From: Osedax fenrisi
Taxonomy: Eukaryota; Annelida; Polychaeta; Sabellida; Siboglinidae
DNA length: 64,000 bases
Direction of reading: 5' to 3'
NCBI GenBank assembly: GCA_964019155.1
Contig: OZ025241.1
Coordinates: 55,766,863-55,830,862 of the forward strand
Shown here: one piece after another, positions 47,251-59,116 of the stretch
Position numbering within the stretch: position 1 is the stretch's first letter
Layout: each line of letters begins with the position of its first letter
Position numbers and translations under genes: made by a program
The notes under the pieces: model-generated
The model's database searches: none
What the model was told of the DNA's origin: nothing
Seen by the model: only the letters and a program-made list of their open reading frames with translations

Positions 47251-47390
47251 AGATTTGATCATCATTTACATTACTAGTATGTACCCTATATATAGGTACC
47301 TATAAATACTTCACGATGTTTATCAATATTTCTTTAGATGGTAATATATATTATACATATATATTATATATTTAAATTATTTATATTTAC

Positions 47391-47520
47391 ATTTTTTAAC
47401 TCACGAGAATCTAACTTATCTAGAATATGATGATTGAGGAAGTTCTCGCAACAACAAATACATTCGTTTATTAACTTCTCCATTATGTAACGTTTGTTTA
47501 GACTACCCAACGCTATTTCT
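47391..47520 (-). CDS. Isolated candidate exon, Cys-rich peptide
   Basis: The minus strand is open for more than 40 codons with LREIALGSLNKRYIMEKL, INECICCCENFLNHHIL and DKLDSRELKN, ending at a GTAAAT donor-like site. An AG precedes it. It looks coding in composition, but I found no partner exons and do not recognise it. It could also be an internal part of a decayed transposase. Confidence 0.3.
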
Positions 47521-47529
47521 CTCAGTATA

Positions 47530-48480
47530 TTTTAAGCACCCCGCTGTATTAAGCACTTCGCGGTGTTGAAGGTATAGAGAATATTCGTCTCTTCGTTAAT
47601 ATTTTTTCGCTATAAACAATACATTTTATGATGATCATAATTCAAACCCTTCCAAATTATATAATATACACAATATATTACGATCGTGTATTATTTATTA
47701 ATACCCCATTGCATAATATTAACTATTTCAATAATTGCGCGGTCGGATGAGGTATCATGTGTGTGTACCTACCCTTCGTATAGTAACAGGAAGTAGAATA
47801 ACTCCCACCGACAGATTAGTAAATATATTTATAGTGTATACTTTGTCGATTCATTTAAACTAAAATATACCATCATGTATACTATATTTAGATAACAATA
47901 CTGCAGTAAGCATGTTTACTGATACACATATATGTGTATATACACATATATAGATACACATATATGTGTAGTATACTACATGCTTGATGATGGGGTGTAC
48001 TTATAAGTACACTATTTACTTCAAATCGTATACACATCTAGTAATTATAATAATACAATACTTATACGTTGTCTTACTTATGTAAATAGTTTACTAACAT
48101 TATTACTAATTAAACATAATACGTCACTATAATTGAAGCACATATTCAAACTAGATACACAGTAACATACATAAATTCGACTTAATTACATACATGTTAC
48201 ATATAACAATAATAATACCGCTTATATAATAGATACACGATTAGAAACAATATATATCGATATAAACCACTTATTAAAGAACAACTAAAACACTATACTG
48301 ATAGTATATATAGCCTATAGGCTAGGGTAAAACCATAAGCAAAAACGGGTGCCAAGATAATCTTATTCAGCTCACCGTAACATAGGCTTGTCACAATTTA
48401 TAATATATTCAAACAACCTATTACACATTGCATGCTATTGAGATTATCCGTATTCGTGATGTCATGCTATCTTAATATAT
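47530..48480. other. AT-rich intergenic DNA
   Basis: Palindromic TACACATATATGTGTATATA tracts lie at 47923-47970. No supported gene. Confidence 0.5.
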
Positions 48481-48491
48481 ATATATATAAA

Positions 48492-49406
48492 GTGGGTGTA
48501 CCCCAAGGCACCATCCTAGGACCCATTTTATTTTTAATTTATATTAATGATATTACAAAATCATCTTCTTTATGTAAGTTTACCATGTTCGCAGATGATA
48601 CTACTTTATATTTTGAAAATACATCAGCCGAATTACTTAATTATATTTGTCAAACTGAATTAAAAAATATTAATAAATGGTTAATATATAATAGGTTATC
48701 ATTAAATTTAAATAAAACTTGCTTTATGTCTATTAATTCAAGAACTATTATAAATATAAATTTAAATAACAGAAATATTGAAAGAGTTACATTTTATAAA
48801 TTTTTAGGCGTAATTATAGACGATATATTAAACTGGAAACAACATATCTTGTTTTTAAAATCAAAACTAAAAAAAATCATATGGATTACCAACATTATTT
48901 CCAAATTTATAAATAAAAAAGCATTACTTCATATATATAATTCCATATTCTTGCCTCATATAAAGTATTGTAACATATTTTGGGGAAATACATATAAATC
49001 TAATGTATCATGCATATATATTCTTCAAAAGCGAATGATAAGAATTATATGTAAAAAACATTTTTTACATCATACTAATGGACTATTTATTGATAATTCT
49101 TTATTAAAAATAAATGAAATTACATATATAAGTACATGTGAATTTATGTTTAAAATTTTCAATGATCTTCATCCTGTTATAACAAATGCATTTTTTTCTG
49201 TAACTTCATCATCTCACAACACTAGGAGCATAAATAATTTCTCAATTATTAATTTCAAAAAAGAACTATGCAGAAGAACATTAATATACATTGGACCAAT
49301 TACCTGGAATAAGCTTGATAATATTTTAAAAAATATTTCAAATTATAAATTATTCAGGAAACGTATGTATACACATTTGTTATCTTCTTACTCAGTATAC
49401 TTATAA
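48492..49406 (+). CDS. LINE reverse transcriptase, C-terminal part
   Basis: About 305 codons are open. The frame begins within the GVPQGTILGPILFLIYIND block and holds FADDTTLYF with both catalytic Asp present. The thumb region FYKFLGVIIDDILNWKQHI, LPHIKYCNIFWG and a C-terminal block with ARSINNF-type residues and TWNKLDNI follow. The unbroken frame means a fairly young copy. It has no endonuclease, so it is not autonomous. Confidence 0.9.
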   Translation: MGVPQGTILGPILFLIYINDITKSSSLCKFTMFADDTTLYFENTSAELLNYICQTELKNINKWLIYNRLSLNLNKTCFMSINSRTIININLNNRNIERVTFYKFLGVIIDDILNWKQHILFLKSKLKKIIWITNIISKFINKKALLHIYNSIFLPHIKYCNIFWGNTYKSNVSCIYILQKRMIRIICKKHFLHHTNGLFIDNSLLKINEITYISTCEFMFKIFNDLHPVITNAFFSVTSSSHNTRSINNFSIINFKKELCRRTLIYIGPITWNKLDNILKNISNYKLFRKRMYTHLLSSYSVYL

Positions 49407-49935
49407 TCTAAATCTCATTTTTCTAATTTTATATCTTTTATCATGTCTTTTATCTAATATTGTATTATATACTAAGATCCAAATTTTATTCTTATTTTAA
49501 TTTATTGACGTTTATGTAAAAATTAAAAAAAAAAATTAATACTTTTGAGTGTTTTACTTTACAATATTTTATTTCCCCGACATTAATAATATTATTTTAC
49601 TGAATTTTTGCATTTTATATTTGAATTTACTTTCATGTTTTCTTTCTTTTTAATTGACGTTTATATAAAAATAATAAAATTAAAAAAAACTGTTAGGTAT
49701 TTCTTTTTTCTTTAGTATTTTCTTTAGTATTTTTTATTTCCCTCTGACTAATAATATTATTTGACTTTATTTTTAATTACATAAACATTTTGTTTTGAAT
49801 CTTTTTTCTTGTATACTTGATTATACTTCTTTGTTTTATTTCTCTTTATTGACACTTATATAAAAATTAGTAATTAAACTAACATTTCAGTTTGAACAAA
49901 TATTTTACATTCTTTACATTATTATAAAGTATTAC
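49407..49935 (+). repeat. Tandem units in LINE 3' UTR
   Basis: Three degenerate units, each with ATTGACGTTTATGTAAAAAT or a close variant (near 49503, 49660, 49848) and a TTTTATTTCCC..AATAATATTATTT part (near 49568, 49734). They parallel the tandem 3' UTR of the LINE at 9.4-14.8 kb, but the unit sequence differs. Confidence 0.7.
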
Positions 49936-49962
49936 AAAAAAATTCCTAAAACTTATTTACTG

Positions 49963-49993
<31 letters not shown>

Positions 49994-50787
49994 TTACATA
50001 CATTTCTTACCACCTTTCTAGATATTCTTTTTGTTATGTTTTATTCAGTTTTATTCAGTTTTACTTCATTTTACTTCATTTTTTTCTTCTTTTATACTAA
50101 TACATCTATATTTTTGTTTAGTGTATTATTTTATAGTACTTATTATTTATTTTAGTTATTTATTTATAAATAATTAAATGATGATTACATAATTTTATGG
50201 CAAGTTCAAACAATTTATATTATTTTTCTATTTTATTCATTGTATTGTATCTATGTAAACAGGAAGTCATCTAATATTTTATAATATTTTATTTATTTAG
50301 TTTTTTTTTGAACTTGCTTTAAGATTAAGGGTAATTGTCTCGATAAGCTTTAGCTTCTACAAAAACCCTGGTGCAAACCTAAATCTGATAATAATAATAA
50401 TAATAATAATATATATATATATATATCTAAATTAGTGTATTAATGTATAACAAAAATGTTATGTTGGCATCTTCTTTATATACTTTCGCGTTTTATTCTA
50501 TTATGGGGATACGGGATAACTAATATGTGTTGCCAAGCCAATACATTTCAAAACTATAGATAGATAGTTTATTTATACACATATATCACAATAATAGTTC
50601 TCAATTTTGTCGAACAAGTAAATAATATATTTATAAATAAGCGATAAAATAATATGAAAGTAGAATATAATAGTAATATCAAATATTTAAATGTAGATAA
50701 AGAATATAAAATAAAATATGTGTATATTAAAATGTTTAATACAATTTTAAATTTCTGAAAATTTCATAAGAAAGCACTGTCTTATAC

Positions 50788-50840
50788 CGCGAGTTAAACT
50801 CTTCCATAGATATACTGCGGAAAGTCGATATGATCTCTTC
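50788..50840 (-). CDS. Isolated candidate exon
   Basis: 17 codons plus two bases (EEIISTFRSISMEEFNSR when completed) between an AGATAAAG acceptor and a GTATAA donor. It lies in locally GC-richer DNA. No partner exons were found and there is no family call. It may be chance. Confidence 0.25.
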
Positions 50841-50999
50841 CTTTATCTAGCCAACCTGAACTTATGATGACGAAGTACTCTCTCTTTACGATGAACTATA
50901 GATTATATAATAAATCAGTTAAGTATCTAAAATATACAGTGGATTTAATGTAGTCCTACACACTTTTATAAGCAATCACCATTATTTTATATTACCTTA

Positions 51000-53750
51000 C
51001 CTTACCAATGTCGAGCTAACCAGGAAGTTCATAACACGTGACCTTCATTCCTCTCTATGACTCATCTCTATCATTAGTTCATCGCTAGTGCATAATGCGT
51101 CATCTCTTAGTTGGTCTAAGTATGTATTCGTAGGCCTTCATCAAGAGCTTCGTCCATTTTGTAGGTTCAAGAGTAATACTTCACTCACTAATTCGCTTCT
51201 GTTTCTCCAGCAGTGTCCGGAGAAGTTCAGTCGTTGTTCGCGTATTGTAACTATTATTCTTGGATTCTGCCTTACAACTCCTTATTTGTAACGTGATCTC
51301 TCCATAACTTATTTAGCGTGGCTCGCAGAATTCGTATATAGGTCCATCAACTTTTCTCTCTCTAATGTTTAAGTTATAGTCCAAATGATATAGCTATATA
51401 CAAGATTCTGTTCAGGCTATTCAAGGCTGCCCACGCATTCCCGATTCTTACGCTTACGTCATGTTGAGTTGTACCAATATAATTACCTATAGGTAATATA
51501 TGACTTGAATTCTTCTACAAGTTTTATATCATGACCTAATATTTTTTCATGTTTATCTGTTTTTCTTAATTTAAACACATGTATTACGTCTTGTCTGAGT
51601 TTGTATGTAAACCGATATCTTTAGCCATATCTTCAATATTGTGTAGTAGTGTATTTCCATCTATCAGAGAATATATGTAATGTGTACTGCAAGGTATATA
51701 TATCTTGATTTTTCTTTTTGTAAGAGTGAAGCCGAAATTTGAGTTAGGCTATCCAATGATTTTTTCAATATATAATCGAGACATATAATGAATAGAAATG
51801 GTGCAAGTGTATATCCTTGTATTATTCCAGAGGTTATAACGAAAAAAGGAGTGTTACCACAAGGTGATCTTACCATGGAACGGGTGTTTTTGTAGATAAA
51901 CAATATGGAATTTCAGTGGGTATACCATATATGATTAAGATATCTTTCATCTGTTCATTATTTATTGAATCAAAAGCTTTTGGACAGTCTATAAATAGGA
52001 GAATAACTGCATATACCATGACAGATTTTTAGACTTTAAACCTTCTAATATACGTCGAATTATAACAATTTGTAATTTCGTTGATCTCTTTATTCGGAAA
52101 CTATTTTTGTATTTCCTCAGTATAGGATATATCCTATTTATATAGCATCAGGTTATATAAATCAATTTGAGTTAGTGTGATTATCCGATAGTTCTTTGTG
52201 ATAGATGATCTACCTTTTTAGGGAAAGGAAGTAAGCATCCTTCATTCCATCTATCTATTGGTTCTTGAGAATTAGATTAATATACACGATTGCAAGAGTT
52301 TAGTAAGATTTCTTGAAATTTAGTTAGTTTCCATACTTCAGCTGGTATTTCATCTAAGCCAACAGCTTTTACGTTATGTATTCTTTTAGTAGCTACCTTT
52401 AATTCCTCTATAGTAAGACTTTTTTTTTAAAATCTAGATAATTTTGTATAGTCACTGTAATTTCATCATTTGATGAGGGAATTGTTGGTTTGTTGTTACT
52501 TGAAATGGTCGTGCCATATTTGAATTCATTCTTTTCCACCATTAGATTTAAGTTTTGCTATGTATGAGTTATTTCTTCCACTAACTTTATTTACTATTTT
52601 CCAATCTAAGCTGATTTTTTTGTTACACATCACTTTATGAATTTCAATTATTTTATTCTGAACGTAATCCGTGTTTTCCTTTTCATACGATTTTACAAGA
52701 TACTTTTGATCTTCGTTGAAATATCTGATATTTTCTGGTGTTTGCTGATTTCTTTATGCCGCGTTGCCTGGTGTTGTATGTCACGGTTTTTACAGATATT
52801 GTCTGTTTCCCATTGTATAGGTTTTTACAACTTAGGTTTCAATAAGATTACTTTAGCAGCAGTTTCCTCAAAATCAGTTTCAAAGTGATTATATTTTGTG
52901 ATAGAAGATAGCGAAGCTATGGTGTTCTGAAGATCTTCGAATTTAGTTTTCACTTTAGTAATAAATGTGTCTCGGTTTTCTGTATCTGTCTTTAATCGTA
53001 ATTGTCCAATCGTAATTTTTGATTTTTCTAGATTTCTTGTTATTAGCTCTAAGACTCCGTTTTATATTTGATTATATAATACGATGATCAGATGCGACAT
53101 TAATAAATGAGTTATAAGCTCTACAGTTTTTAGAAGTATTCTTCCACTTTCTATTTATGATAATATAATTAATATAAGACATAGAGGCATTAGGAGATTT
53201 ATGTGTACAGGATTGACCTTACCTTTTCTGGAAGTGTGTGTTTAGGCATAAGAGTTTATTTTCAAGGAGATAATATTTTAGCATATTACTCTTTCTATTT
53301 GTTAGTTTATGCAATTAATATTATTAATATTTTAGCATATTACTCTTTCTATTTGTTAGTTTATGCAATTAATATTATAATCAATTATTTTCACCGAGTA
53401 GTGCATGAAATCTCCTCCATTTATAAGTACATTATGATTTAGCATCTGCCTTGTTAATGACGTGATATATTTATAAAATCTTTCGGTTTCTTGTTCATCA
53501 CTAACATTTGTTGGACTGTACCATGATGTAACTGATGTCTGTGGATTTTCATGGAAATTCATTATCATTATTATAGGTGTTATTTTTTCTAATATAGATA
53601 TCACATTTTGTGCGTGGGTATATAATTTTATATATATATAATTATTTATTATATAACCAGTGTAAGCTATATTATTTATCAGAATTTCAAGCGTAATCAG
53701 ATAATTCAATGCGAAATAATAAATATTCTGATGACATTATTAACTCTATA
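51000..53750 (-). pseudogene. Decayed RTE-like LINE
   Basis: On the minus strand, 53709-53400 holds an APE-like part (IMIMNFHENPQTSVTSWYSP, then a GDF-type motif near 53418). 51903-51664 gives IIQGYTLAPFLFIICLDYIL. The C-terminus near 51250-51020 shows FSGHCWRNRSELVSEVLL and RPTNTYLDQLRDDA. It ends in a GGTAAGGTAAGG tail near 50995. It belongs to the same family group as the copies at 3.0 and 34.3 kb. Stops and frameshifts occur throughout. Two nearly identical 59-base direct repeats lie at 53268-53384. Confidence 0.8.
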
Positions 53751-53754
53751 GAGA

Positions 53755-54083
53755 ATATTCATAAAATTCATAGGATATAAAGGAAGTCCGTAATATAAGG
53801 AATTACAGTACACAATACGAGATAGGAGGCCGTATATTTTATAAAGAGATTAAAATATGAATTCGTAAAAATATATAAAAATATTTGATTGTATGTAAAT
53901 TATAGAATAAATATATAATTTCATATACTCGATATATGATTGTAAAAAGTAATATTACAAATAAAATCAAGATTTTAAACTAAATATTTAGGCGAAATAT
54001 GTCAATCAAAAATGTAAGGAATAAAATAGTATAAAAACGTTAACAATTAATAAGACCGATTTATGAAATATTTTAAATGGTAA
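53755..54083. other. AT-rich intergenic DNA
   Basis: Nothing supported. Confidence 0.5.
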
Positions 54084-55425
54084 CCAGTCACTTCGTCCGA
54101 AAGTCACCTCGTCCCAAATCAAAAAGTCACATCGTCTGATAAATAATGTCACTTCGTCCGATATTTTTAAGCGAGTCACTTCGTCCGAAAATTTAAAAAG
54201 CTTATAAAGATACGAAAAAATTATTTTATAATTTATTAAACAGGAAGATATTTAACCAACATGATATAATTTATATTATACAACTATCCATACTTTCAAA
54301 TTCTAAACTTTTATAATATAATTTATTTAGAATTGTTCTTATTTTATATTTATATTAAGTTAAAGTTAATATTTCTCTTATAAGATTATATGTTAAATTT
54401 CCCATACGTTGAAATGCTAATTTTGGTTACAATATATATATACAGTGATATACACCGATCCTTTTTTTGAATAGGTTATCTCAATATGGATTCCCAATAA
54501 TTTCCCTGATCCCGATCCTCAGTGCTTTATCTGATACTCGTGAGGATCGATATATCACTCACTGTAGTACGTTACCCGATCCCGATTATAAGTTCCTTAC
54601 CAGACCTCGATCATAATTGTGTATATATTTAATTTATGTATACCTATATCTCAATAGGTATACCTATCATCTATATCCATTATATATAATTATTACTTAT
54701 AAGTAATCATTATTACTATATAATACTATTACATATTATATAATATATTAATACATTGCATGGATCTACTCCCTGTATATCAAGTAAAAGTATGTGGTGC
54801 AGTGCTTCACCAAGTGCAGGTATGTGAGCTCAATTGTAATTATCAATTCTAAGTATAGATTGTGGTCATTCTATAGATAACTTCAAAGGTATTAGCGCAA
54901 CTTGCATACATGTCGCATCACGAATTATTATGTCATTAGTTTCAATTATATGTTATATTTATACTAATAATAGAACAAATTTAGAATTAAATATTATGCA
55001 TTACATCCATAATACATCATTTGATATAGCTATTTTAAATTCATTCCCAGCAATACAAATTATTTATTCAATATAATTCTATATTACCATCATCAGATCT
55101 AGTAGAACCTTGGCCTCCTTTAACTTCTGAAGCTAAAGGAGGCCATGGTAGAACGTATACGTTATATGTTCAGTATAACCACACATATTAATTTCCCAAA
55201 ACGAAATAACTTAAATTATTTAATTGATTAAAAAACCTATATAATATCTATACACTTATACATTACTTATATTATTATACCTACATTACTAACAAACTAT
55301 TAACCCTTTACGTGTGTTAAAATAGCTAATTAATTAACATATAGAGTTAACTTGAGGCTTACCATGATGAAACAATACTAATAATTAAGTTAATATCCTA
55401 CTTATCAAAATAGCACGTAGAATTC

Positions 55426-55474
<49 letters not shown>

Positions 55475-55671
55475 GTTAGCTAATATATTAATTATATTAA
55501 ATAATATAATTATATTCATTCATGATTACATTTTGGATGAGTATATTTATAAACTTTTTAATTTTTTCGGACGAAGTGACTCGCTTACAAATATCGGACG
55601 AAGTGACTTTATTTATCGGACGAGGTGACTTTTTGATTTGGGACGAGGTGACTTTCGGACGAAGTGACTGG
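54084..55671. mobile_element. Foldback-type element with GTCACTTCGTCCGA arrays
   Basis: The two ends are about 110-base inverted repeats that begin CCAGTCACTTCGTCCGAAAG and hold four to five copies of GTCACTTCGTCCGA or GTCACCTCGTCCCAA. The centre (54200-55545) is AT-rich with no transposase. It carries two GATCCCGATCCTCAG-like stretches near 54515. The superfamily is unknown to me. A clear target duplication is not visible. Confidence 0.75.
55112..55152. repeat. Hairpin GGCCTCCTTTA / TAAAGGAGGCC
   Basis: CCTTGGCCTCCTTTA faces TAAAGGAGGCCATGG over an 11-base loop. It is GC-rich for this region. Confidence 0.8.
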
Positions 55672-55693
55672 TATTCATCTAATTTAAAAGAAT

Positions 55694-55801
55694 ACAAGTC
55701 ACTCGTCCGAAAGTCACCTCGTCCCAAATCAAAAAGTCACCTCGTTTGATAAATAAAGTCACTCCGTCCGATATTTTTAAACGAGTCACTTCGTCCGAAA
55801 T
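55694..55801. mobile_element. Third arm of the GTCACTTCGTCC foldback family
   Basis: AGTCACTCGTCCGAAAGTCA and the following copies repeat the left arm of the neighbouring element. With 55558-55671 it forms a tight hairpin with arms of about 110 bases and a 13-base loop. Confidence 0.75.
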
Positions 55802-56032
55802 TTTTTTTAATTAGATGAAATTGTAAAAACTAATAATTGTAAGGTATTTAAAATATTTAAAGTAATTCAATAGAGTATAATTCAGGGATCCCTGTGTCGA
55901 CACAATTCAATTTACCACGCCTGAGAAGTATGTATTACTACATGGAGTGGTTAAACTTGAAGGTTAAAGGTTAAAGGTTAATTCGTATGAAATGGATAAA
56001 TATTTAAAAATACATATATTAGGATTTAATAC

Positions 56033-56150
56033 ATGTCCTGACCATTAAAATAGGTCTTAAAATAATATTTAGAAGTGATCTTATATATTTGTGTATACAA
56101 TAATGATCGACTCACTTTAAAACTATGGATTATTTAACATGACGACTTTA
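56033..56150 (+). mobile_element. SINE copy 4, head missing
   Basis: It starts at CCTGACCATTAAAATAGGTC and keeps AATAATATTTAGAAGTGATC and the following body. The tRNA-like head and the 3' part are gone. Confidence 0.7.
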
Positions 56151-56345
56151 ACATTAAGGCTATGTGCTGGTTTCAAAATAAATGAATTTATCATTTTGTT
56201 TATTATGATTGAATTTGATTATTTAATATATTATGTATTAGATATGACATTTTTGAACGTAATTATTGCATATATAAGTGTTAAAAAAAGGCTTTTAAAA
56301 TGGGTACTTTATAAAAAATATTGAGGAAAATATATTTAATAATTT

Positions 56346-56376
<31 letters not shown>

Positions 56377-56454
56377 AACTTATAAATAATTAAAAATAAT
56401 TGTAATAACTAGGTTATAACCTATAGTTATAAAAATAAAGTTATAACTTTATTT

Positions 56455-56700
56455 TTTCTTATTCAAATGACTACTACTCAGTCAATAATTTACAGATTTC
56501 AATAATGTATTCAGATAATGTATATCGTAATAATATATAATTATTACAATATTAGGTTTTTTTTTAATTAATAAAAACTTTAAAGTTGATTATCTCAGAA
56601 TAATGTTTTTTCGTATTCAAATAACCACTAGTCAGTCAATAATTTACAGATAAAATAATTTTTTCAAAGAATGTATATCATATAACAATACATAATACAT
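56455..56700. repeat. Degenerate tandem duplication, about 150 bases
   Basis: Blocks with CAGTCAATAATTTACAGAT at 56479 and 56632 share flanking sequence over roughly 90 bases. Noncoding. Confidence 0.6.
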
Positions 56701-56891
56701 TGTGGACACATTTAAAAAAAATTGGTTGGTCAAAACAAAATGGTCCGAAAAATTATGAAAAATTACGAAAAATGTTTGCTAACAAATTCTTGACCAACCC
56801 GCAAAAATGGGATTATATAAGGGGTGAATTAATTACTAGTATTAACACGCAGAAATGGGTTCATACTAGTAATTATTATAGAGCCATATAA
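56700..56891 (+). CDS. Unrecognised short open frame
   Basis: About 60 codons: WTHLKKIGWSKQNGPKNYEK, LRKMFANKFLTNPQKWDY and so on. The Lys/Trp-rich composition looks more protein-like than the surroundings, but there is no start context, splice site or family match that I can name. It may be a fragment of a decayed mobile-element protein. Confidence 0.2.
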   Translation: MWTHLKKIGWSKQNGPKNYEKLRKMFANKFLTNPQKWDYIRGELITSINTQKWVHTSNYYRAI

Positions 56892-56979
56892 ACTAAATGA
56901 GATACAATTTATTTTAGAATGATTCATTCATTATTGAATGAGGAGATTTATTTAGGGTAAGGGTATATTTCCTATTCTT

Positions 56980-57215
56980 AACGGTTTCGAAGTAATATTA
57001 CAACTATTTGGTTATAAGTAAAATAGGTACATAATATGAGAGTATATGTGAGATGTTGTCAAAGTCTGATGCGAAGTCAAAAAGTAATAATCCTACATCA
57101 TATATGATCTATAGAATATCACAAGTTATAATAAAGTTTCTGTACTATTATATTTTCTGAAACAACTGTGTTTGGGATTAAGAATATTAAAATTCAAGAA
57201 ATATTCATTTAATTG
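56980..57215 (-). pseudogene. Decayed CR1/L2-like reverse transcriptase fragment
   Basis: On the minus strand, NILNPKHSCFRKYNSTETLL matches the NxLxxxQSGFRxxHSTETAL block of CR1/L2 RT. A FDFxSxFDNISH-like piece follows near 57070. Short and broken. Confidence 0.65.
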
Positions 57216-57597
57216 CATATATATATATATATATATATAAAATAATAAGTAAAAAATATAAAGAAAAAACTGAAATTAATAAAGTATTTAATTAATATTT
57301 AATTACACGTTACTTCACTTCAGGGTAGGCGATCTAATAAAATTAATCGGGAACCATAGCAGATATCTGAAGAAGATCTGCCGATATCAAGGTTGACCAG
57401 GCTCTATTAGTTATAAGTTTATGACATTTACTTGTATACAAAATCAGAACAAAATAAGAAGATACACAAACAACTCAATTAGATGGATACAATTCATGTA
57501 TACCCGCTAGCATATAAGATAATACTATAATACATTGGTAAATATATATATGTATATTAAAAACAACATTATATACATAATACAAACCTATATGTAT

Positions 57598-57985
57598 ATT
57601 TATATAACTAGTAATATGATATCTATATATTATATTTCTCTAATGTATATGAAGTATAAAATAACTAAGGGTGACACGGGTAAGCGAACATTATGTAATA
57701 TTTATATATATATATTGAAAAACCAAATATAAATATATTAGTATTATTTACAGAATAAATTATAATTTAATATTATATAATATTAACAAAGATCTTGCGA
57801 AGCAATCCTTCGGAAAATCTTTGATATTAATATAAACTATAAACATATTATGTTACTTAATACTACATTACATATTGCATACACATTACATATTGCTCGC
57901 TTACCCGTGTCACCCTTAGTTATTTGATACTTCATATATAGTAGAGAAATATAATATATAGATATCATATTACGAGTTATATATA
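57598..57985. repeat. Imperfect long inverted repeat
   Basis: 57598-57700 and 57886-57985 are inverted copies of each other (for example AACTAAGGGTGACACGGGTA on the left, its complement near 57900), with about 180 bases between that hold a smaller hairpin near 57788-57820. No coding content is supported. The matching peptides on the two strands are a by-product of the inversion. Confidence 0.85.
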
Positions 57986-58020
57986 ATCTAATGTTGTTAT
58001 ATTTATACATATAAAAAGAT

Positions 58021-58060
<40 letters not shown>

Positions 58061-58079
58061 ACAAATATATTTATATTTT

Positions 58080-58329
58080 GGTAATTTTGAATAATTTATA
58101 TCTATTTATATATATAAAACATTTATTTAAAAAAATGATATTCAATAATTATAATAATTTGAATGTTAATTCATTTTAATAGGAATAATTAGTATTTTGT
58201 ATATTCAACAAATAAAGTTAAAAAGTAAGTTTTAAATGTATGCCGTTTTAAATTAAAGAAAGAAATACAATTCTAAATACAAATATTAACTAAAAAATCC
58301 TAAATAAATTGATCTATTCTATTCTATTC

Positions 58330-58364
<35 letters not shown>

Positions 58365-58757
58365 AAAAATATATTAAATATTTCAGATATTTTGATAAAA
58401 CATTATTATAATAATAATTGTAAACTCTTGAGTACTAAAAATATCTAATTTATATCCAAATTAAAGTTTTGAAATTTAAATTTTACGAATATCGTGACTA
58501 AGTAACTATAGTAACTAAGTAAGTAATACATTAGTATATTTACTTAACATAGTTAATCTTACATAACTAATATTGTGTTATATAATTCGTATTATATATT
58601 ATTAAACGCAATAAATGTACCTAAACTAGAGTATATACCGTGATATAAGTTATAATTTATAAGTCATAATCAATAATCTTAATAAAATAAAATTGCTATA
58701 CTATATGTTTATCACTATATATTAATAAATACAATCATATATATATATATATATATA
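58080..58757. other. AT-rich intergenic DNA
   Basis: A (TATTC)n run lies near 58316, with (AT)n tracts. Nothing else is supported. Confidence 0.5.
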
Positions 58758-58952
58758 TGTTATATGCGCTACGCTTGTTTTATATATCTAATATAGATGT
58801 TTAAGTACTGACTGTATTTCTAGAAGTGACTTGTTGAATTTAGGATATGACTTTTATCAAATCATTCATGCATATCAACAATGGAAACAGGAATGCATAT
58901 GACACGCTACAGTGCACACACTTGTATAATACTAATAATATACCTTACAACA
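58758..58952 (-). repeat. 3' LTR (element orientation)
   Basis: 195 bases. The two differences from the 5' LTR lie near 58788 and 58795. Confidence 0.95.
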
Positions 58953-58968
58953 TCCACCCACTACCTAA
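58953..58968 (-). other. Candidate polypurine tract
   Basis: Read on the minus strand, AGGTAGTGGGTGGAT lies directly before the 3' LTR. It is purine-rich, as expected for the second-strand primer. Confidence 0.55.
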
Positions 58969-59116
58969 GAAAAATAGTGACCACACTATTTGTTTATAAA
59001 AAACATTATATATATATATTTTTTTTTTTTTTTTAACAAAATTACTACCCATAATATATATGCCATTACCTAAAAGTATAACCTACACAACCCTAAACTA
59101 TAACTAAAACTAAACC

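Larger units (their letters stand above)
48490..50412 (+). mobile_element. 5'-truncated Jockey/CR1-group LINE
   Basis: Starts abruptly in the middle of reverse transcriptase and runs through the C-terminus, a 3' UTR of tandem units, a poly-A run (49964-49991) and an (ATA)n tail at 50387-50412. 5' truncation is normal for LINE insertion. The flanks are (AT)n, so a target duplication cannot be told. Confidence 0.85.

Noticed and set aside
57535..58064. Similar small proteins on opposite strands (ITKGDTGKR)
   Set aside because: The similarity follows from the inverted DNA repeat; codon use is not gene-like.
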